64,000 nt of DNA from Cupriavidus pampae (GCF_914271485.1 NZ_CAJZAG010000005.1:186001-250000); one strand, 5' to 3'. Counted from the stretch's first letter, positions 24,862 through 34,402 are shown. Made by a program: numbers and translations. The notes: a model not told the origin generated them from the letters alone.

Positions 24862-27494
24862 TTGCGCTCTCCTTCTGATGACGGGACCTCTGGCACGCAA
24901 CGCGCCTCCACCTCGTCAAAGTAAGCATCGAGGTCCTGCGCGACCGGCACCGTGAATTGCAGCGCGCAGGCTTTGCCGGACTGATCGACCGCGCGCAGGC
25001 CAGCGCCCACGCTCGAGTTCGACAGGAAGATCGTGCCGTCGTTGAGCACCGTGGTCACGAAGTTCCCGTTCGCATCGGTAACGGTCGCATTGCGCGGCAG
25101 CGGATTGCCGCCAGCATCGACCGTGCGCAGCAGCAGCCGGCGCACCTTCACGACGTCGAAGTTGACGTAACTGACGGAGCCTCGTCCCGGATTGATCTGC
25201 ATGAACGCGTTGCCGATATCGACATTGCGCGGCAATGACTTCGTGGTCACCTCCAGACGCGACTGCGAGTACGCAGGCACGGTCGAGATGACCGCGCGGC
25301 CCCAGGCATCGGTCCACACCGGCCCCTGCGGCGTGGAGATCTTGACGCCCGCGAGGTCGCTGCCCAACGACGCCACGCCAAACGTATCGCTGATCGCGTA
25401 CGGCGAGAACGTGACACCCTGCTTGTGCGCGAGAATCCCGCCACTGAGCTCGCCGTTGTAGGACGTGCTGGATGTTCCGTATTGCGCCACGCCGATATTG
25501 GCGCGCGTGTAGTACGGCGTGATCGACGCATTGGCCGACCCCGATGCCACACCATCGTTGGGTTGCGTCTCGGCGTTGAGGCTGTAGTTGAACACGTCGT
25601 TCACGATCTCGTTGTACGTGGCCCCGATCCGCGTGGTGCCATCGACACGATTGACATAGCCGCGCACGCTGCGCTTGCCGAGCGGTACCGACACGCTCAG
25701 GTAGACCGAGTTGCCGTTACTGCTGGTACTGTTGCCGATGGCCTTTTCCACACTGAGCGATACGCTCGCGTACTTGAACGATTTGCCCCAGGAGCCGGTG
25801 ACGCGCTGCGAGGTGTCGCCAACGAACAGACTCGAGCGGCTGTAGTTCAGCGAGAACGCACCGAGCACCTCGTGGCTCCACGCCACGCCGGCCGTGTACT
25901 GGCCGCGATAGTGGCTGTTGATCCAGTCCTTGGTCGTATCCTGCGTGGTGTCCGTGATGGACCGGAAGCCCGGCGTCTGCTGCGTCGCAGTGGCGTTGAT
26001 CGAGAACGACGTACTCACCTGCGTCGACACCGACCCCATGAACTGCGCCCCGCGATTGGATTCGCGTGTGGCATTGGAGACAATGGCGCGCAGACTGCCG
26101 TTGGTGCGGCCTACCTTGTCGCCAAACAGTAGCGCATCCACGCCCGCACCCGCGCTCTGGTACTGGGTGCCGACCATCAGGCCACCGGTCAGGCCAGCGC
26201 TCTTGCCGAGCTGCCACGTGCCGGTGCCGGTGGCTATCCACGGTTTCGCCTGCGGATCGTTGCCAAGCTGACGCAGCTTGCCGACGGCGAGCGAATAGCC
26301 GGGCGTAATGCCCAGCGTGCCCGCGCCGAGTTGCGCAGCCGGCACCACGAATCGCCGCGACGAGCCGGTCGCCTCGATTACCGTGACTTCAAGGTCGTTG
26401 CTGCCATTGAGCAGCGGAATGTTGGTCAGTGTGAACGGCCCCGGCGGCACGACCGTGGTGTAGATCACCGCGCCGGCCTGGCGCACTTCCACGCGCGCCT
26501 GGGTCTGTGCAATACCCTCGACCGCGGTACCGGGGTTCGCGGGCCGCCGCAGCGCCATTTCCGGCATCCATTGCGCGCCATAGATGGCGGGGCCCGGGAA
26601 GATGGAATTGGCGACGTTGATCTCGCCGCCCTGGAACACGGCCTGCTGTTCGACGAAGGTGCGCTGGGCATACGCGTACAGATGCGAGAACGTCGACGTG
26701 GTGCCGTCGTTGCTGTACATGTTGCGGTTACGCACAATCCAGTCGCCCATGTTGAAGCCGAATTCGGTGGCGGCCGAGTAGTACTTCGAACTGCCGCCAG
26801 CAAACGAGCTGCCTACCGCAAGCAGGTCATAGTTGAGCAGCGCCGCTGTGCCACCGCTGGTGTAGTCGGTCTGCTCCACCGCGTCCGCAACCAGCGCATC
26901 GGTCGGGACCAGCAGCTCCACCAGCGAGGCATTCGGCTTCAGCGTGACCACGGTATGCGGATAGGCTTCCCGAAACCCAAGGCACTGCCCCTGAGCATTG
27001 GCACCTTGAGTCGCGTCCGCGGTGTCGGCACGTGCCGCGCGCGTGGTGGGACCCTGCGCGTCGTCAGGCATCCGCAACCCCGCGCGCGTCAGAAATCGCC
27101 GCTCGAAGCAGAGCTGGCCGCGCTCATCGAAGCGCGCCATGGCGGCGCCCTTGCGCTTGCCGTTGACGCTCAACGTCACCGTGGTCATACCCGGCATGAA
27201 GCGCGCCTGTTGCATGAAGTACTCCGCAACCTTCGGATCGATGCCGCGGGACTTCATCATCTCGAGGTCGAACTGCGTCTCGCCGCCAGACGAGGCAGGG
27301 GCAGCCTCGATCGCCGGCGTTGTCGCCGGCCCCGATGGCTGAGCGGCGGGTGGAACGGATGGGGATGGGCCGGCTTGCCCGGCCTGGGCGGACTGGCAGC
27401 CGCCGAAGGACAGGGCCGTCAGCGTGGCGATCGCGATCGCGGAATGCGCCGGGCCGGAAACGGCGGAACGCGCCGATCTCGAGGGGTAATGCAT
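24858..27494 (-). CDS. Fimbrial outer-membrane usher (FimD/PapC family)
   Basis: This 878-residue usher has a Ser/Pro/Gln-rich segment after the signal, then an N-terminal domain with a VTLSVNGKRKGAA strand. The large beta-barrel includes the FFS-like PPGPFTLTNIPLLNGSNDLEVTVIEATG and GYSLAVGKLRQLG segments. The C-terminal domains contain LPRNVDIGNAFMQINPGRG, LPRNATVTDANGNF and CALQFTVP. It exports and assembles chaperone-subunit complexes across the outer membrane. The signal region ends in SFGGC, a near-lipobox, which is unusual for ushers. It lies 17 bp after the chaperone gene and overlaps the subunit gene. Confidence 0.92.
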   Translation of the reverse strand: MHYPSRSARSAVSGPAHSAIAIATLTALSFGGCQSAQAGQAGPSPSVPPAAQPSGPATTPAIEAAPASSGGETQFDLEMMKSRGIDPKVAEYFMQQARFMPGMTTVTLSVNGKRKGAAMARFDERGQLCFERRFLTRAGLRMPDDAQGPTTRAARADTADATQGANAQGQCLGFREAYPHTVVTLKPNASLVELLVPTDALVADAVEQTDYTSGGTAALLNYDLLAVGSSFAGGSSKYYSAATEFGFNMGDWIVRNRNMYSNDGTTSTFSHLYAYAQRTFVEQQAVFQGGEINVANSIFPGPAIYGAQWMPEMALRRPANPGTAVEGIAQTQARVEVRQAGAVIYTTVVPPGPFTLTNIPLLNGSNDLEVTVIEATGSSRRFVVPAAQLGAGTLGITPGYSLAVGKLRQLGNDPQAKPWIATGTGTWQLGKSAGLTGGLMVGTQYQSAGAGVDALLFGDKVGRTNGSLRAIVSNATRESNRGAQFMGSVSTQVSTSFSINATATQQTPGFRSITDTTQDTTKDWINSHYRGQYTAGVAWSHEVLGAFSLNYSRSSLFVGDTSQRVTGSWGKSFKYASVSLSVEKAIGNSTSSNGNSVYLSVSVPLGKRSVRGYVNRVDGTTRIGATYNEIVNDVFNYSLNAETQPNDGVASGSANASITPYYTRANIGVAQYGTSSTSYNGELSGGILAHKQGVTFSPYAISDTFGVASLGSDLAGVKISTPQGPVWTDAWGRAVISTVPAYSQSRLEVTTKSLPRNVDIGNAFMQINPGRGSVSYVNFDVVKVRRLLLRTVDAGGNPLPRNATVTDANGNFVTTVLNDGTIFLSNSSVGAGLRAVDQSGKACALQFTVPVAQDLDAYFDEVEARCVPEVPSSEGERK

Positions 27495-27511
27495 TGCTGA
27501 CTCCGATGCAA

Positions 27512-28252
27512 CTATTTGGCGGCCTGCGCCGCCGCAGTCAGCGGTACGTCATAGCTTTCCACTGCAAAGCCGTAGAGCGTGGCGGGGAACAGCCTCAGGC
27601 TGGCGGCGGCGGCCGGCGCGCCCTTGGGCACATCCTTGAGGTCGACCTTGACGGTCGTCTTCGGCAACACGTAGGGGCGCGGCAACTCGACGGACTGGCC
27701 GCCGGGCTGGAACTGCACGTTCTGCGCAAGCCGGACGACGTACGGGCTGTCGTTCGCGACAACCAGTTGATCTCCGGCCACCGAAACCTTGAGCAGCTTC
27801 CACGGCTCGCGTTCCATCGGCAGACCCTTCGGATGAATCACGAGCGGCAGATCCTGACGCACGGTCATGGTCACGCGCGCTTCGCCGGGCTTGTTCTCCT
27901 TGGGCGGAATCCCTTCGAAGATCGCGCGCGCGAGTCGTTCCGTCTTGAGCGGCGTCTTGCTGCGCAACAGGAAGCGCACAACCTGCGTCTCGTTGGCTTC
28001 CACGCGCGCCACCGGCGGCGTGACCACCACCAGATCCTCCGGATCTTCCTCGATGTGATTGATCGACGAGTACAGCAACTGCGGTGTTGCGTCGCTGTTC
28101 TTGACATTCATGGCCGTCTCGCCGTCCGCCTCCTGAAGCAGGACGACAGACGTTTCGGGCACCATGCCGGTGGCCAGCGCGGCCGTGGAGACGCCCGCTA
28201 GGAGTGCCAGGCCCGCGACGGTCGCGCGGCGCCTAAAAATAGCATTATTCAT
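27512..28252 (-). CDS. Periplasmic fimbrial chaperone (PapD/FimC family)
   Basis: This 246-residue periplasmic chaperone has a signal peptide (cleavage near ALA, residue 27) and the two immunoglobulin-like domains of the PapD family. The conserved basic pocket and G1 strand region appear as ETQVVRFLLRSKTP, and the linker as ARAIFEGIPPKENKPGE. In the C-terminal domain, LVVANDSPYVVRLAQNVQFQPGG is typical. It folds subunits and delivers them to the usher by donor-strand complementation. It is the first gene of the minus-strand operon; the AT-rich DNA upstream (28253-28500) is the likely promoter. Confidence 0.9.
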   Translation of the reverse strand: MNNAIFRRRATVAGLALLAGVSTAALATGMVPETSVVLLQEADGETAMNVKNSDATPQLLYSSINHIEEDPEDLVVVTPPVARVEANETQVVRFLLRSKTPLKTERLARAIFEGIPPKENKPGEARVTMTVRQDLPLVIHPKGLPMEREPWKLLKVSVAGDQLVVANDSPYVVRLAQNVQFQPGGQSVELPRPYVLPKTTVKVDLKDVPKGAPAAAASLRLFPATLYGFAVESYDVPLTAAAQAAK

Positions 28253-28501
28253 GACTTCATTCCTTAATACGCGCCACGCGCGTTGGTTTGCGTCGCAATT
28301 TATTCAAAACTCCGTGAGTTTGGCTAACTTCATCATTTTCTTAAATCGTAATTTCTTTAAACTTCTCGATTCAATGCACGCAATACCTCCCAATCGAATA
28401 CTAGGAGAGACCGTTTTAATTTGTTTCTTTTAGATAAACTCCGATGGACCCTGATTACATCTCGCCTTAGTGTCGGCTTTCACACAACCACGAGATCTCA
28501 A
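28253..28501. promoter_or_regulatory. AT-rich divergent promoter region of fimbrial operon and unknown gene
   Basis: This 249-bp divergent gap is much more AT-rich than the flanking genes. It contains the inverted repeat AAACTC-CGT-GAGTTT (28307-28321), several A/T runs around 28335-28365, and no gene. Both the chaperone-usher operon (minus) and the unknown gene at 28502 (plus) must be transcribed from it. AT-rich DNA of this type is typical of H-NS-silenced accessory loci, but no direct evidence is available. Confidence 0.5.
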
Positions 28502-29431
28502 ATGCCAGGGAAGATCACCACAGGAATGGAGGCAGAACTAGCTCGGCAAACCGTTCTCCACACCGCGCAGGCCGAGGCTGCGGCACTGAACACCATGTAC
28601 CGGGAGACCCTCGGGACCTTTCTCTCCACGCCGCACGCGGTGCCGTTACCGCGTGCGGCGCGTGCCATCTATTGGCTTGGGCGCCTGCGTCAATGGCGCG
28701 CCATCGACCTCAACGGCGGGGAAACGCTGCCGTCGACAAACTGGCTGTCTCTGCAACTCGGCGTGGTCGAGGGGCTCGCCGGCATCCATGCGCTGGCCTT
28801 GCACAAGGAGCAGTGGAGCGGGCCCATCCGGCGTCAGGTGTACGAGCGCGACATGGCCCTGCAGATCGCCATGCTGCTGGCGCTCGATTGGCGCGAGCTG
28901 GCGGCATTCGCGCTGGAGTCATGGTTCGAGGCGGACGGTGAACTGGCCGGTACGCACCCGATCAGCGGCATGGCGGGCATGATCGTGAACATTGCGGGCG
29001 AGGCGCTCGGCGTGCCTGTGCCGCCGACCACCTTCCAGAAGGCCGACGCCGCACTGGCCCAGACGCGCGAACGATGGCGACATGACGACAGCACGTTCAC
29101 CGCCGCTGTGCTGCAACTGGCGGAACGGCGCGTACGGCAATGCCGGCATGACTCGGTGGCGAAGCTCTATGACTTCGATCATCCGGTCGAGCAGGCAATT
29201 CCCGTGGAGTTGTTGATGCTGATGCGTCTGCGCGGCGCCAAGGTCATTCCACCGTGGCTGGCTTCGCATCCGGTCATGCAGCACCCTGCCGCCGCGCTGG
29301 TCGGCGCCGGCGCGCCAGCTCAATCGCAGCGCGTCACGCACTTTATAGAGCGCGTGACACGACTGCTGCCGCAGTACGGCGGCTTGTCGCGCGCGCTGGC
29401 GCAGCAGGTGGAGCGGCTGGAGGCCGTCTGA
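28502..29431 (+). CDS. Hypothetical protein in fimbrial cluster
   Basis: This protein of about 309 residues matches no family I recognise. It is probably all-helical, rich in Ala, Leu, Arg and Gln, with no signal peptide and no clear membrane segment. The segments AARAIYWLGRLRQWRAI and MALQIAMLLALDWRELAAFALESWFEADGELAG look like amphipathic helices. ATG 28502 and ATG 28526 are both possible starts, and neither has a strong ribosome site. It lies between the fimbrial operon (divergent) and the two-component genes (downstream, same strand), so it may be a regulator or accessory factor for fimbriae. Confidence 0.7.
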   Translation: MPGKITTGMEAELARQTVLHTAQAEAAALNTMYRETLGTFLSTPHAVPLPRAARAIYWLGRLRQWRAIDLNGGETLPSTNWLSLQLGVVEGLAGIHALALHKEQWSGPIRRQVYERDMALQIAMLLALDWRELAAFALESWFEADGELAGTHPISGMAGMIVNIAGEALGVPVPPTTFQKADAALAQTRERWRHDDSTFTAAVLQLAERRVRQCRHDSVAKLYDFDHPVEQAIPVELLMLMRLRGAKVIPPWLASHPVMQHPAAALVGAGAPAQSQRVTHFIERVTRLLPQYGGLSRALAQQVERLEAV

Positions 29432-29925
29432 CGGACGGCATCGGAAGAGTTTGGCTGAACGTGACAATCGTGACAGTCGTGACAATCGTTAAACGCTTTC
29501 ATCGCGAGGGAGTGATCGAACAGGCGGGCCGAGTGCGGGCCCGTCTGCTCACTGCCTCAGAGTTTGCCGAGGAAACAGTCAAACTTAAATCGTCACTTAG
29601 CCAAATTTAATTCTTCTCCACGCTACAAACAAGAGCAAATTCGTAGAATTACTATTTCGCAATTCTATTATCACAAACACAATGACTGACTTCAACGCAT
29701 TGTCTCCGCCGCATCACAGTCTCCGTTGTTTCACCCTCAATGGACCTCGGGTTCGACCTCTCATGCCACTCAGACTGACCATGCAGTCACCGCCAGCAAG
29801 CACCTTCGATACGGAAAAATCGGGAAATCGTTAGATTACTTTTATTCCTTATTTTCTTAGACGCATTAAACTCTAACGAGCGATTGCCACGAGCACGCTG
29901 CGTGTCAGCGGAAAGGAATTGCAGG
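29432..29925. promoter_or_regulatory. AT-rich intergenic region with 9-bp direct repeats and an inverted repeat
   Basis: This 494-bp gap precedes the response regulator. At 29460-29486 there are three tandem copies of CGTGACAAT/CGTGACAGT. At 29644-29667 the perfect inverted repeat TAGAATT-N10-AATTCTA occurs. No gene is convincing; a short valine/threonine-rich frame across the repeats lacks coding character. The repeats may be binding sites for the adjacent response regulator or for another factor. Confidence 0.5.
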
Positions 29926-30573
29926 ATGCCGGCGAAAACCCTCCGTGTTGCCCTGGCCGACGATCACCCCCTCGTAGTGGTTGCACTGCGCGACTGCCTG
30001 CACCGAACCCCTGGATTTCAGGTTACGTGCGAATGCACGAACGGCAGTGAACTGATTGCCGCGCTGTCCCAGAATCCCGTCGATGTGGCCGTGACCGATT
30101 TCAGCATGGGCCACGGCGATACCTCGCTGGATGGCTTCAATCTGCTGCGCCGGCTGGCCCGACGATATCCCGAGACCCGCATCGTCGTGGTCAGCGCGCA
30201 GATCAATCCAGGGGTGGTCACCCGCGCCATGAAGCTCGGCGCCCGCGCCTTCGTCAGCAAGGAGGACGAACTCGATGAAATCGTGCGCGCCTGCGTCCAC
30301 GTGACCGTGAGCAACGGGCACTTCTATTCGCCTTCGATCCGCGCCGTGCTGGATAGCGCCGCGGCGATGACGGCGCCGGCGACGGATCTGACATTGCGCG
30401 AACTCGAGGTGGTGAGGCTCTACGCCCAGGGATTCCAGCTCAACGAAATTGCCAGCAAGCTCGGGCGATCGGTCAGCACGATCTCGAGCCAGAAGACCGT
30501 GGCAATGCGCAAGCTCAGCGTCCAGACCAACACGGACCTGATCCGATATGCCTATGAGAATGGGCTCATCTGA
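29926..30573 (+). CDS. NarL/FixJ-family response regulator (BvgA/RcsB-like)
   Basis: This 215-residue response regulator has a receiver domain with the acidic pair in VALADDHPL, the phospho-acceptor Asp58 in VAVTDFSMG, and the conserved Lys in FVSKEDE. The C-terminal LuxR-type HTH contains LTLRELEVVRLYAQGFQLNEIASKLGRSVSTISSQKTVAMRKL. ATG 29926 with AAAGGA 8 nt upstream was chosen. It lies 25 bp before the hybrid kinase gene, so the two form one operon. Similar pairs (BvgAS, EvgAS) control fimbriae or virulence genes, which fits the adjacent fimbrial operon. Confidence 0.93.
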   Translation: MPAKTLRVALADDHPLVVVALRDCLHRTPGFQVTCECTNGSELIAALSQNPVDVAVTDFSMGHGDTSLDGFNLLRRLARRYPETRIVVVSAQINPGVVTRAMKLGARAFVSKEDELDEIVRACVHVTVSNGHFYSPSIRAVLDSAAAMTAPATDLTLRELEVVRLYAQGFQLNEIASKLGRSVSTISSQKTVAMRKLSVQTNTDLIRYAYENGLI

Positions 30574-30598
30574 CAACGCGGACTGATCTGACCACGCC

Positions 30599-33500
30599 AT
30601 GCAGCAGATTCTCGACCGCACTGAAGAGGCCCTCGCGCATGCGTTCGAGGCGTTGGCGCGCAATGCGCGCCGCCAGCGCAATCTGTATTACGCGACCGTC
30701 GGCCTGCTGATCGCGATCGTGCTGGTGTCGGCGATATTGCTTGCGGGGCTAGCTGGTGCGCGGCACCTCGACGACCGGCGCAGCATGGTTGGTCAGCATG
30801 TCGCCGCGATCTCGCTGATGCTGCAGGGAGAGGTATCGTTCCTGCGTCGCACCGACCTGACGGTGCGCTTCAACCGCGAGAACCCGGCGCGGCAGCCCGC
30901 CGACCCCGCGCTGGTGAAACAGGTGCAACAGACCGGCATCGGCGAGGCGCTGGATCCCGGCTACGCCGTGGTCGTCCCTCCCGCCACGCGCGCGGCGTGG
31001 GGCACCGCATTGCCCGAGCGGCTGGCTCAACTGCAGCAGATCGCGACCGCGGCCATTACCACGCAGCAGGCCTTCGAGCTCGATCATCGCGCCTATATCG
31101 TCGATGTGCACGCGGAGTACGCGATCGTTATCGCGCGCGATCATCCAAGCCATGGACATTCTGCACCGCTTGACGCCAACCTTGCGACCGTGGTTCGCGA
31201 CCGGCTCGGGCTCGCGCTGCGGGATCGCATCGGCCAGCCGGTGCCACGCCGCAACGAGCAGATCTGGCTGGGACCGAGCATCGATCCCGTGCTGGGCACG
31301 CCGGTGATGACCGTGGTGTCGGCCACCTATTCGGACAATGTCGCGACCACGCTGATCGCGGCGGTGATTCCGGTGGAAGACATCCTCGCGCGCCTCCGTC
31401 GCATTGGTCGCGCTGGTGTCACCGACGATCGCGCCCTGCTGCTGCTCCTCAACAGCAGCGAGCAACTGATCGATGTCTCGCCACCAACGTCGCAGCAGGA
31501 CATCGATCGCATTCTGGCGCGTGCGCGCACGCTCCCACGCGAGAAGTTCGAGATCACGCGCGCCGGCGCGCTGCTCGTGCAGCCGTTGAGGGCGGGGTTC
31601 GGTTCGTTCGTATACTTCGTGCCGACCGGCGCGCTGATCGCATCGCTGACCAGCGATCTGTCCGTTATCGGCGCACTTGCGCTGCTGCTGATCGCGGCCA
31701 TGGTCGTGACGGCACGCTACTGGGACATTCATCTGCTGCGGCGCAGTCATGCGGAGGCCACGCGCGCGCTCGAGAGCGAGACCATCAACCACGTGCTGGT
31801 CAGCACGACGCCGATCGGCCTCTGCATCGTCAGGCTTCACGATTACGCGGTGGTCAGGTCGAATCAGCTTGCCGATACGCTGCTGTACCCGGGGGATCCG
31901 CCGCGGCTGCCGCGACATATCGTGGCGGCATTCCCGCCCGGGCCGCTGAACGTTCAGGCCGGGCGCCTCGCCGCGACGGCGCAGTTCATCGTGCCGGCCC
32001 AGCCCGAGCCGGCGCCGTCGACGGTGGGTGCCAGCGCGACAGGCGTGACGGCAGATGGCGAGGAGCGGCGCTTTCTGCAGATTACCTATGCCCCCGTGCG
32101 CTATCGCGGCGAAGATGTACTGTTCTGCGCGATCCAGGATGTCACCGCGCAACAGCAACTCGAAGAACGCCTCCGCGCGGCGCAACGGACGTCCGAAACC
32201 ATGATGCGCGCGCGCTCGAACTTCTTTGCGGCGATGAGCCACGAGATTCGTACTCCGCTCAATGCCCTGCTCGGCAACCTGGAACTGCTCGCGCGCGCGC
32301 CGGGTCTGGAGGCGCACGCACCCCGCCTGCGTTCGCTCGATGTGGCCGCGAGCGGACTACGGCGCATCGTCAACGACATTCTGGACTTCTCGAAGATCGA
32401 TGCGGGCGAGATGAAGCTCGTGATGGAGCCGTTTCATCCGCTCGACGACCTGGAGAGTCTGGCGTTGTCCTATTGCCCCTTGCTCGCCGAGCGGCCGGTG
32501 CGGTTCTATCCCTTGTTCGCGCCAATGCTCGATACCACGATCATTGGCGATCGCGCGCGCATCCTGCAGATCGTCAACAACCTGCTCAGCAATGCGTTCA
32601 AATTCACGTCGAGCGGCAAGATCACCCTCAGCGCGCGCCTGGATACCGATGCCCGGGCGCGGACCATGCTGGTGTGCCAGGTCAAGGACTCGGGTATCGG
32701 CATGCCACCCACGCTGGTCGCGCGTATCTTTCATCCGTTCGTACAGGCGGAAGCCAACAACTCGAGCCGTTATGGCGGAACCGGGCTAGGCCTCTCGATC
32801 TGCGCGCGCTTGTGTGAACTGATGGGCGGGCACATCACCGTCGAGAGTGTCGAGGGGGTAGGCAGCGCGTTCTCCGTCCACGTGCCGGTCGGGCTGCGCG
32901 AGGACGAAGCATTGCCCAAGGCACGGCCACCGGTCCGCGGCGTGAGTGCCCTGATCGTTTGCCAGGATAGCGAGACCGGCGCCTCCATCGAGGCAGCGAT
33001 GCAGTCGCGCGGCTGGCGCACGCATTCGGTCCGGTCGCTGGCCGCGGCCGAGCGCTTTCTTGAGGTCAATCGACCGCAGATCCTCGTTGTCACTGGCGAC
33101 TACGACTTGCCGTTTGCGATCGCGGTGCGTTCCCGTGTGCCGCCGGCGCATGGCCCGATCAACGCCGTGTGGATCACGCGGGACGGTCCCCCACAATCCG
33201 CGCGGTGTGCCCCGGGCATCTTCGAGGTTGGGGGATTTCATCATCGCAGCGTGCTCGCAGCGATGGAGATGGCCATCACGGCGCCGGCCGAGGCCTCGTC
33301 GAGTGAGATGCCGACTGAAACTGCACCGGCTGAAACAATCGCACCTGAACCGCCGAACGCCGCAATGGTCAATCGACGAGCGATGCCATCGCTGCGCGTC
33401 CTCGTCGCCGAAGATAATCCACTGAATCAGACGCTGATCGCGGAACAACTGGCGGTACTGGGCCATCGCCCGATCGTCGTGGGCGACGGGCGTCAGGCCG

Positions 33501-34186
33501 TGGAAGCGCTGGAGCATTCCGAGTTCGACGTTTTGCTGACCGACATTCATATGCCGGTCATGAACGGCCACGCGTTATTGTCCGTCGTGCGCGCCACGCA
33601 CCCCGAACTGCCCGTGCTCGCGTTTAGCGCGCTCACACAGGCGGAGGACGCGGAGGAACCGGAATCCGCCGCGGGTGTGTTGCATGACTGGCAACAACGC
33701 GGCTTTGCCGGCCACATCGCCAAGCCGGCGTCGCTCGCCGACATCGAGGCGACCTTGCGCCGCTTCGCACCGACTGCGCCGACTGCGCCGATGGAGGCGC
33801 CAGTGCCGACACCAGCGTCGGCGCCCGTCATGTCGCCCAAGCCCGTCGCCTATTACGACGTGATTCTGCGCACGCAACTCGACGTCGACCTGCCCCACCT
33901 CGTGGCGATACTCGGGCGACGCGATACCGAGGCGTTGTTCCATTGGGCCCACCGCGCAGCGGGTGCCTTCCACATTGTGGAACAACGCGCGATTGTCTCG
34001 ATGTGTCGGGAGCTGGAGCGCCAATGCCGCGAAACCAACGACTGGACCCCCGAGATCGGCAAGCGGGCCGAGGCGCTGCATGCCGCGGTTCGCGCTTATA
34101 GGCTGGCAGGGACAGTCGGTTCAACCTCCGCCCCCAACTCGGCTGAGGCTGCGACGCCAGGCGCGGCGGGCCGGGCAGACATATAG
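30599..34186 (+). CDS. Hybrid sensor histidine kinase (sensor-HK-REC-like-REC-HPt)
   Basis: This 1195-residue membrane kinase has a first transmembrane helix (residues about 28-50), a periplasmic sensor of about 300 residues and a second helix near 350-375. A PAS-like region follows, then the HisKA domain with His548 (AAMSHEIRTPLNALLG) and the ATPase domain (NNLLSNAFKF, DSGIGMP, GGTGLGL). Residues about 782-900 look like a degenerate receiver without a clear acidic pair or phospho-Asp. The true receiver has Asp982 (VLLTDIHMPVMNG) and the C-terminal HPt has His1118 (WAHRAAGAFHIV). It therefore holds all modules of a BvgS/RcsC-like phosphorelay to the adjacent regulator. The ligand is unknown. 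Confidence 0.93.
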   Translation: MQQILDRTEEALAHAFEALARNARRQRNLYYATVGLLIAIVLVSAILLAGLAGARHLDDRRSMVGQHVAAISLMLQGEVSFLRRTDLTVRFNRENPARQPADPALVKQVQQTGIGEALDPGYAVVVPPATRAAWGTALPERLAQLQQIATAAITTQQAFELDHRAYIVDVHAEYAIVIARDHPSHGHSAPLDANLATVVRDRLGLALRDRIGQPVPRRNEQIWLGPSIDPVLGTPVMTVVSATYSDNVATTLIAAVIPVEDILARLRRIGRAGVTDDRALLLLLNSSEQLIDVSPPTSQQDIDRILARARTLPREKFEITRAGALLVQPLRAGFGSFVYFVPTGALIASLTSDLSVIGALALLLIAAMVVTARYWDIHLLRRSHAEATRALESETINHVLVSTTPIGLCIVRLHDYAVVRSNQLADTLLYPGDPPRLPRHIVAAFPPGPLNVQAGRLAATAQFIVPAQPEPAPSTVGASATGVTADGEERRFLQITYAPVRYRGEDVLFCAIQDVTAQQQLEERLRAAQRTSETMMRARSNFFAAMSHEIRTPLNALLGNLELLARAPGLEAHAPRLRSLDVAASGLRRIVNDILDFSKIDAGEMKLVMEPFHPLDDLESLALSYCPLLAERPVRFYPLFAPMLDTTIIGDRARILQIVNNLLSNAFKFTSSGKITLSARLDTDARARTMLVCQVKDSGIGMPPTLVARIFHPFVQAEANNSSRYGGTGLGLSICARLCELMGGHITVESVEGVGSAFSVHVPVGLREDEALPKARPPVRGVSALIVCQDSETGASIEAAMQSRGWRTHSVRSLAAAERFLEVNRPQILVVTGDYDLPFAIAVRSRVPPAHGPINAVWITRDGPPQSARCAPGIFEVGGFHHRSVLAAMEMAITAPAEASSSEMPTETAPAETIAPEPPNAAMVNRRAMPSLRVLVAEDNPLNQTLIAEQLAVLGHRPIVVGDGRQAVEALEHSEFDVLLTDIHMPVMNGHALLSVVRATHPELPVLAFSALTQAEDAEEPESAAGVLHDWQQRGFAGHIAKPASLADIEATLRRFAPTAPTAPMEAPVPTPASAPVMSPKPVAYYDVILRTQLDVDLPHLVAILGRRDTEALFHWAHRAAGAFHIVEQRAIVSMCRELERQCRETNDWTPEIGKRAEALHAAVRAYRLAGTVGSTSAPNSAEAATPGAAGRADI

Positions 34187-34402
34187 AGACATTCGAGATC
34201 GGGCCGATTGTCCGTGCGACTGTCAGTGCGATTGTCGGCGCGTCGGCAGGCGCGATCGGATTTGCGGAGTTGTGGCTGCAGGACGATAATGTCGCGGCCG
34301 TCACTCGTCCGCCCTGTCACGCGTGCCTCGATCGCACCTGACAACGCGGTGCGGATGCGCGGCATAGGTTCTCCGCCATTGGTCCGCTTTTCGCCTCGCC
34401 CC

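Noticed and set aside
29254..29610. Short frame ending in a Val/Thr repeat peptide across the 9-bp repeats
   Set aside because: It overlaps the end of the unknown gene in another frame, has no ribosome site, and its repetitive peptide mirrors the DNA repeats.
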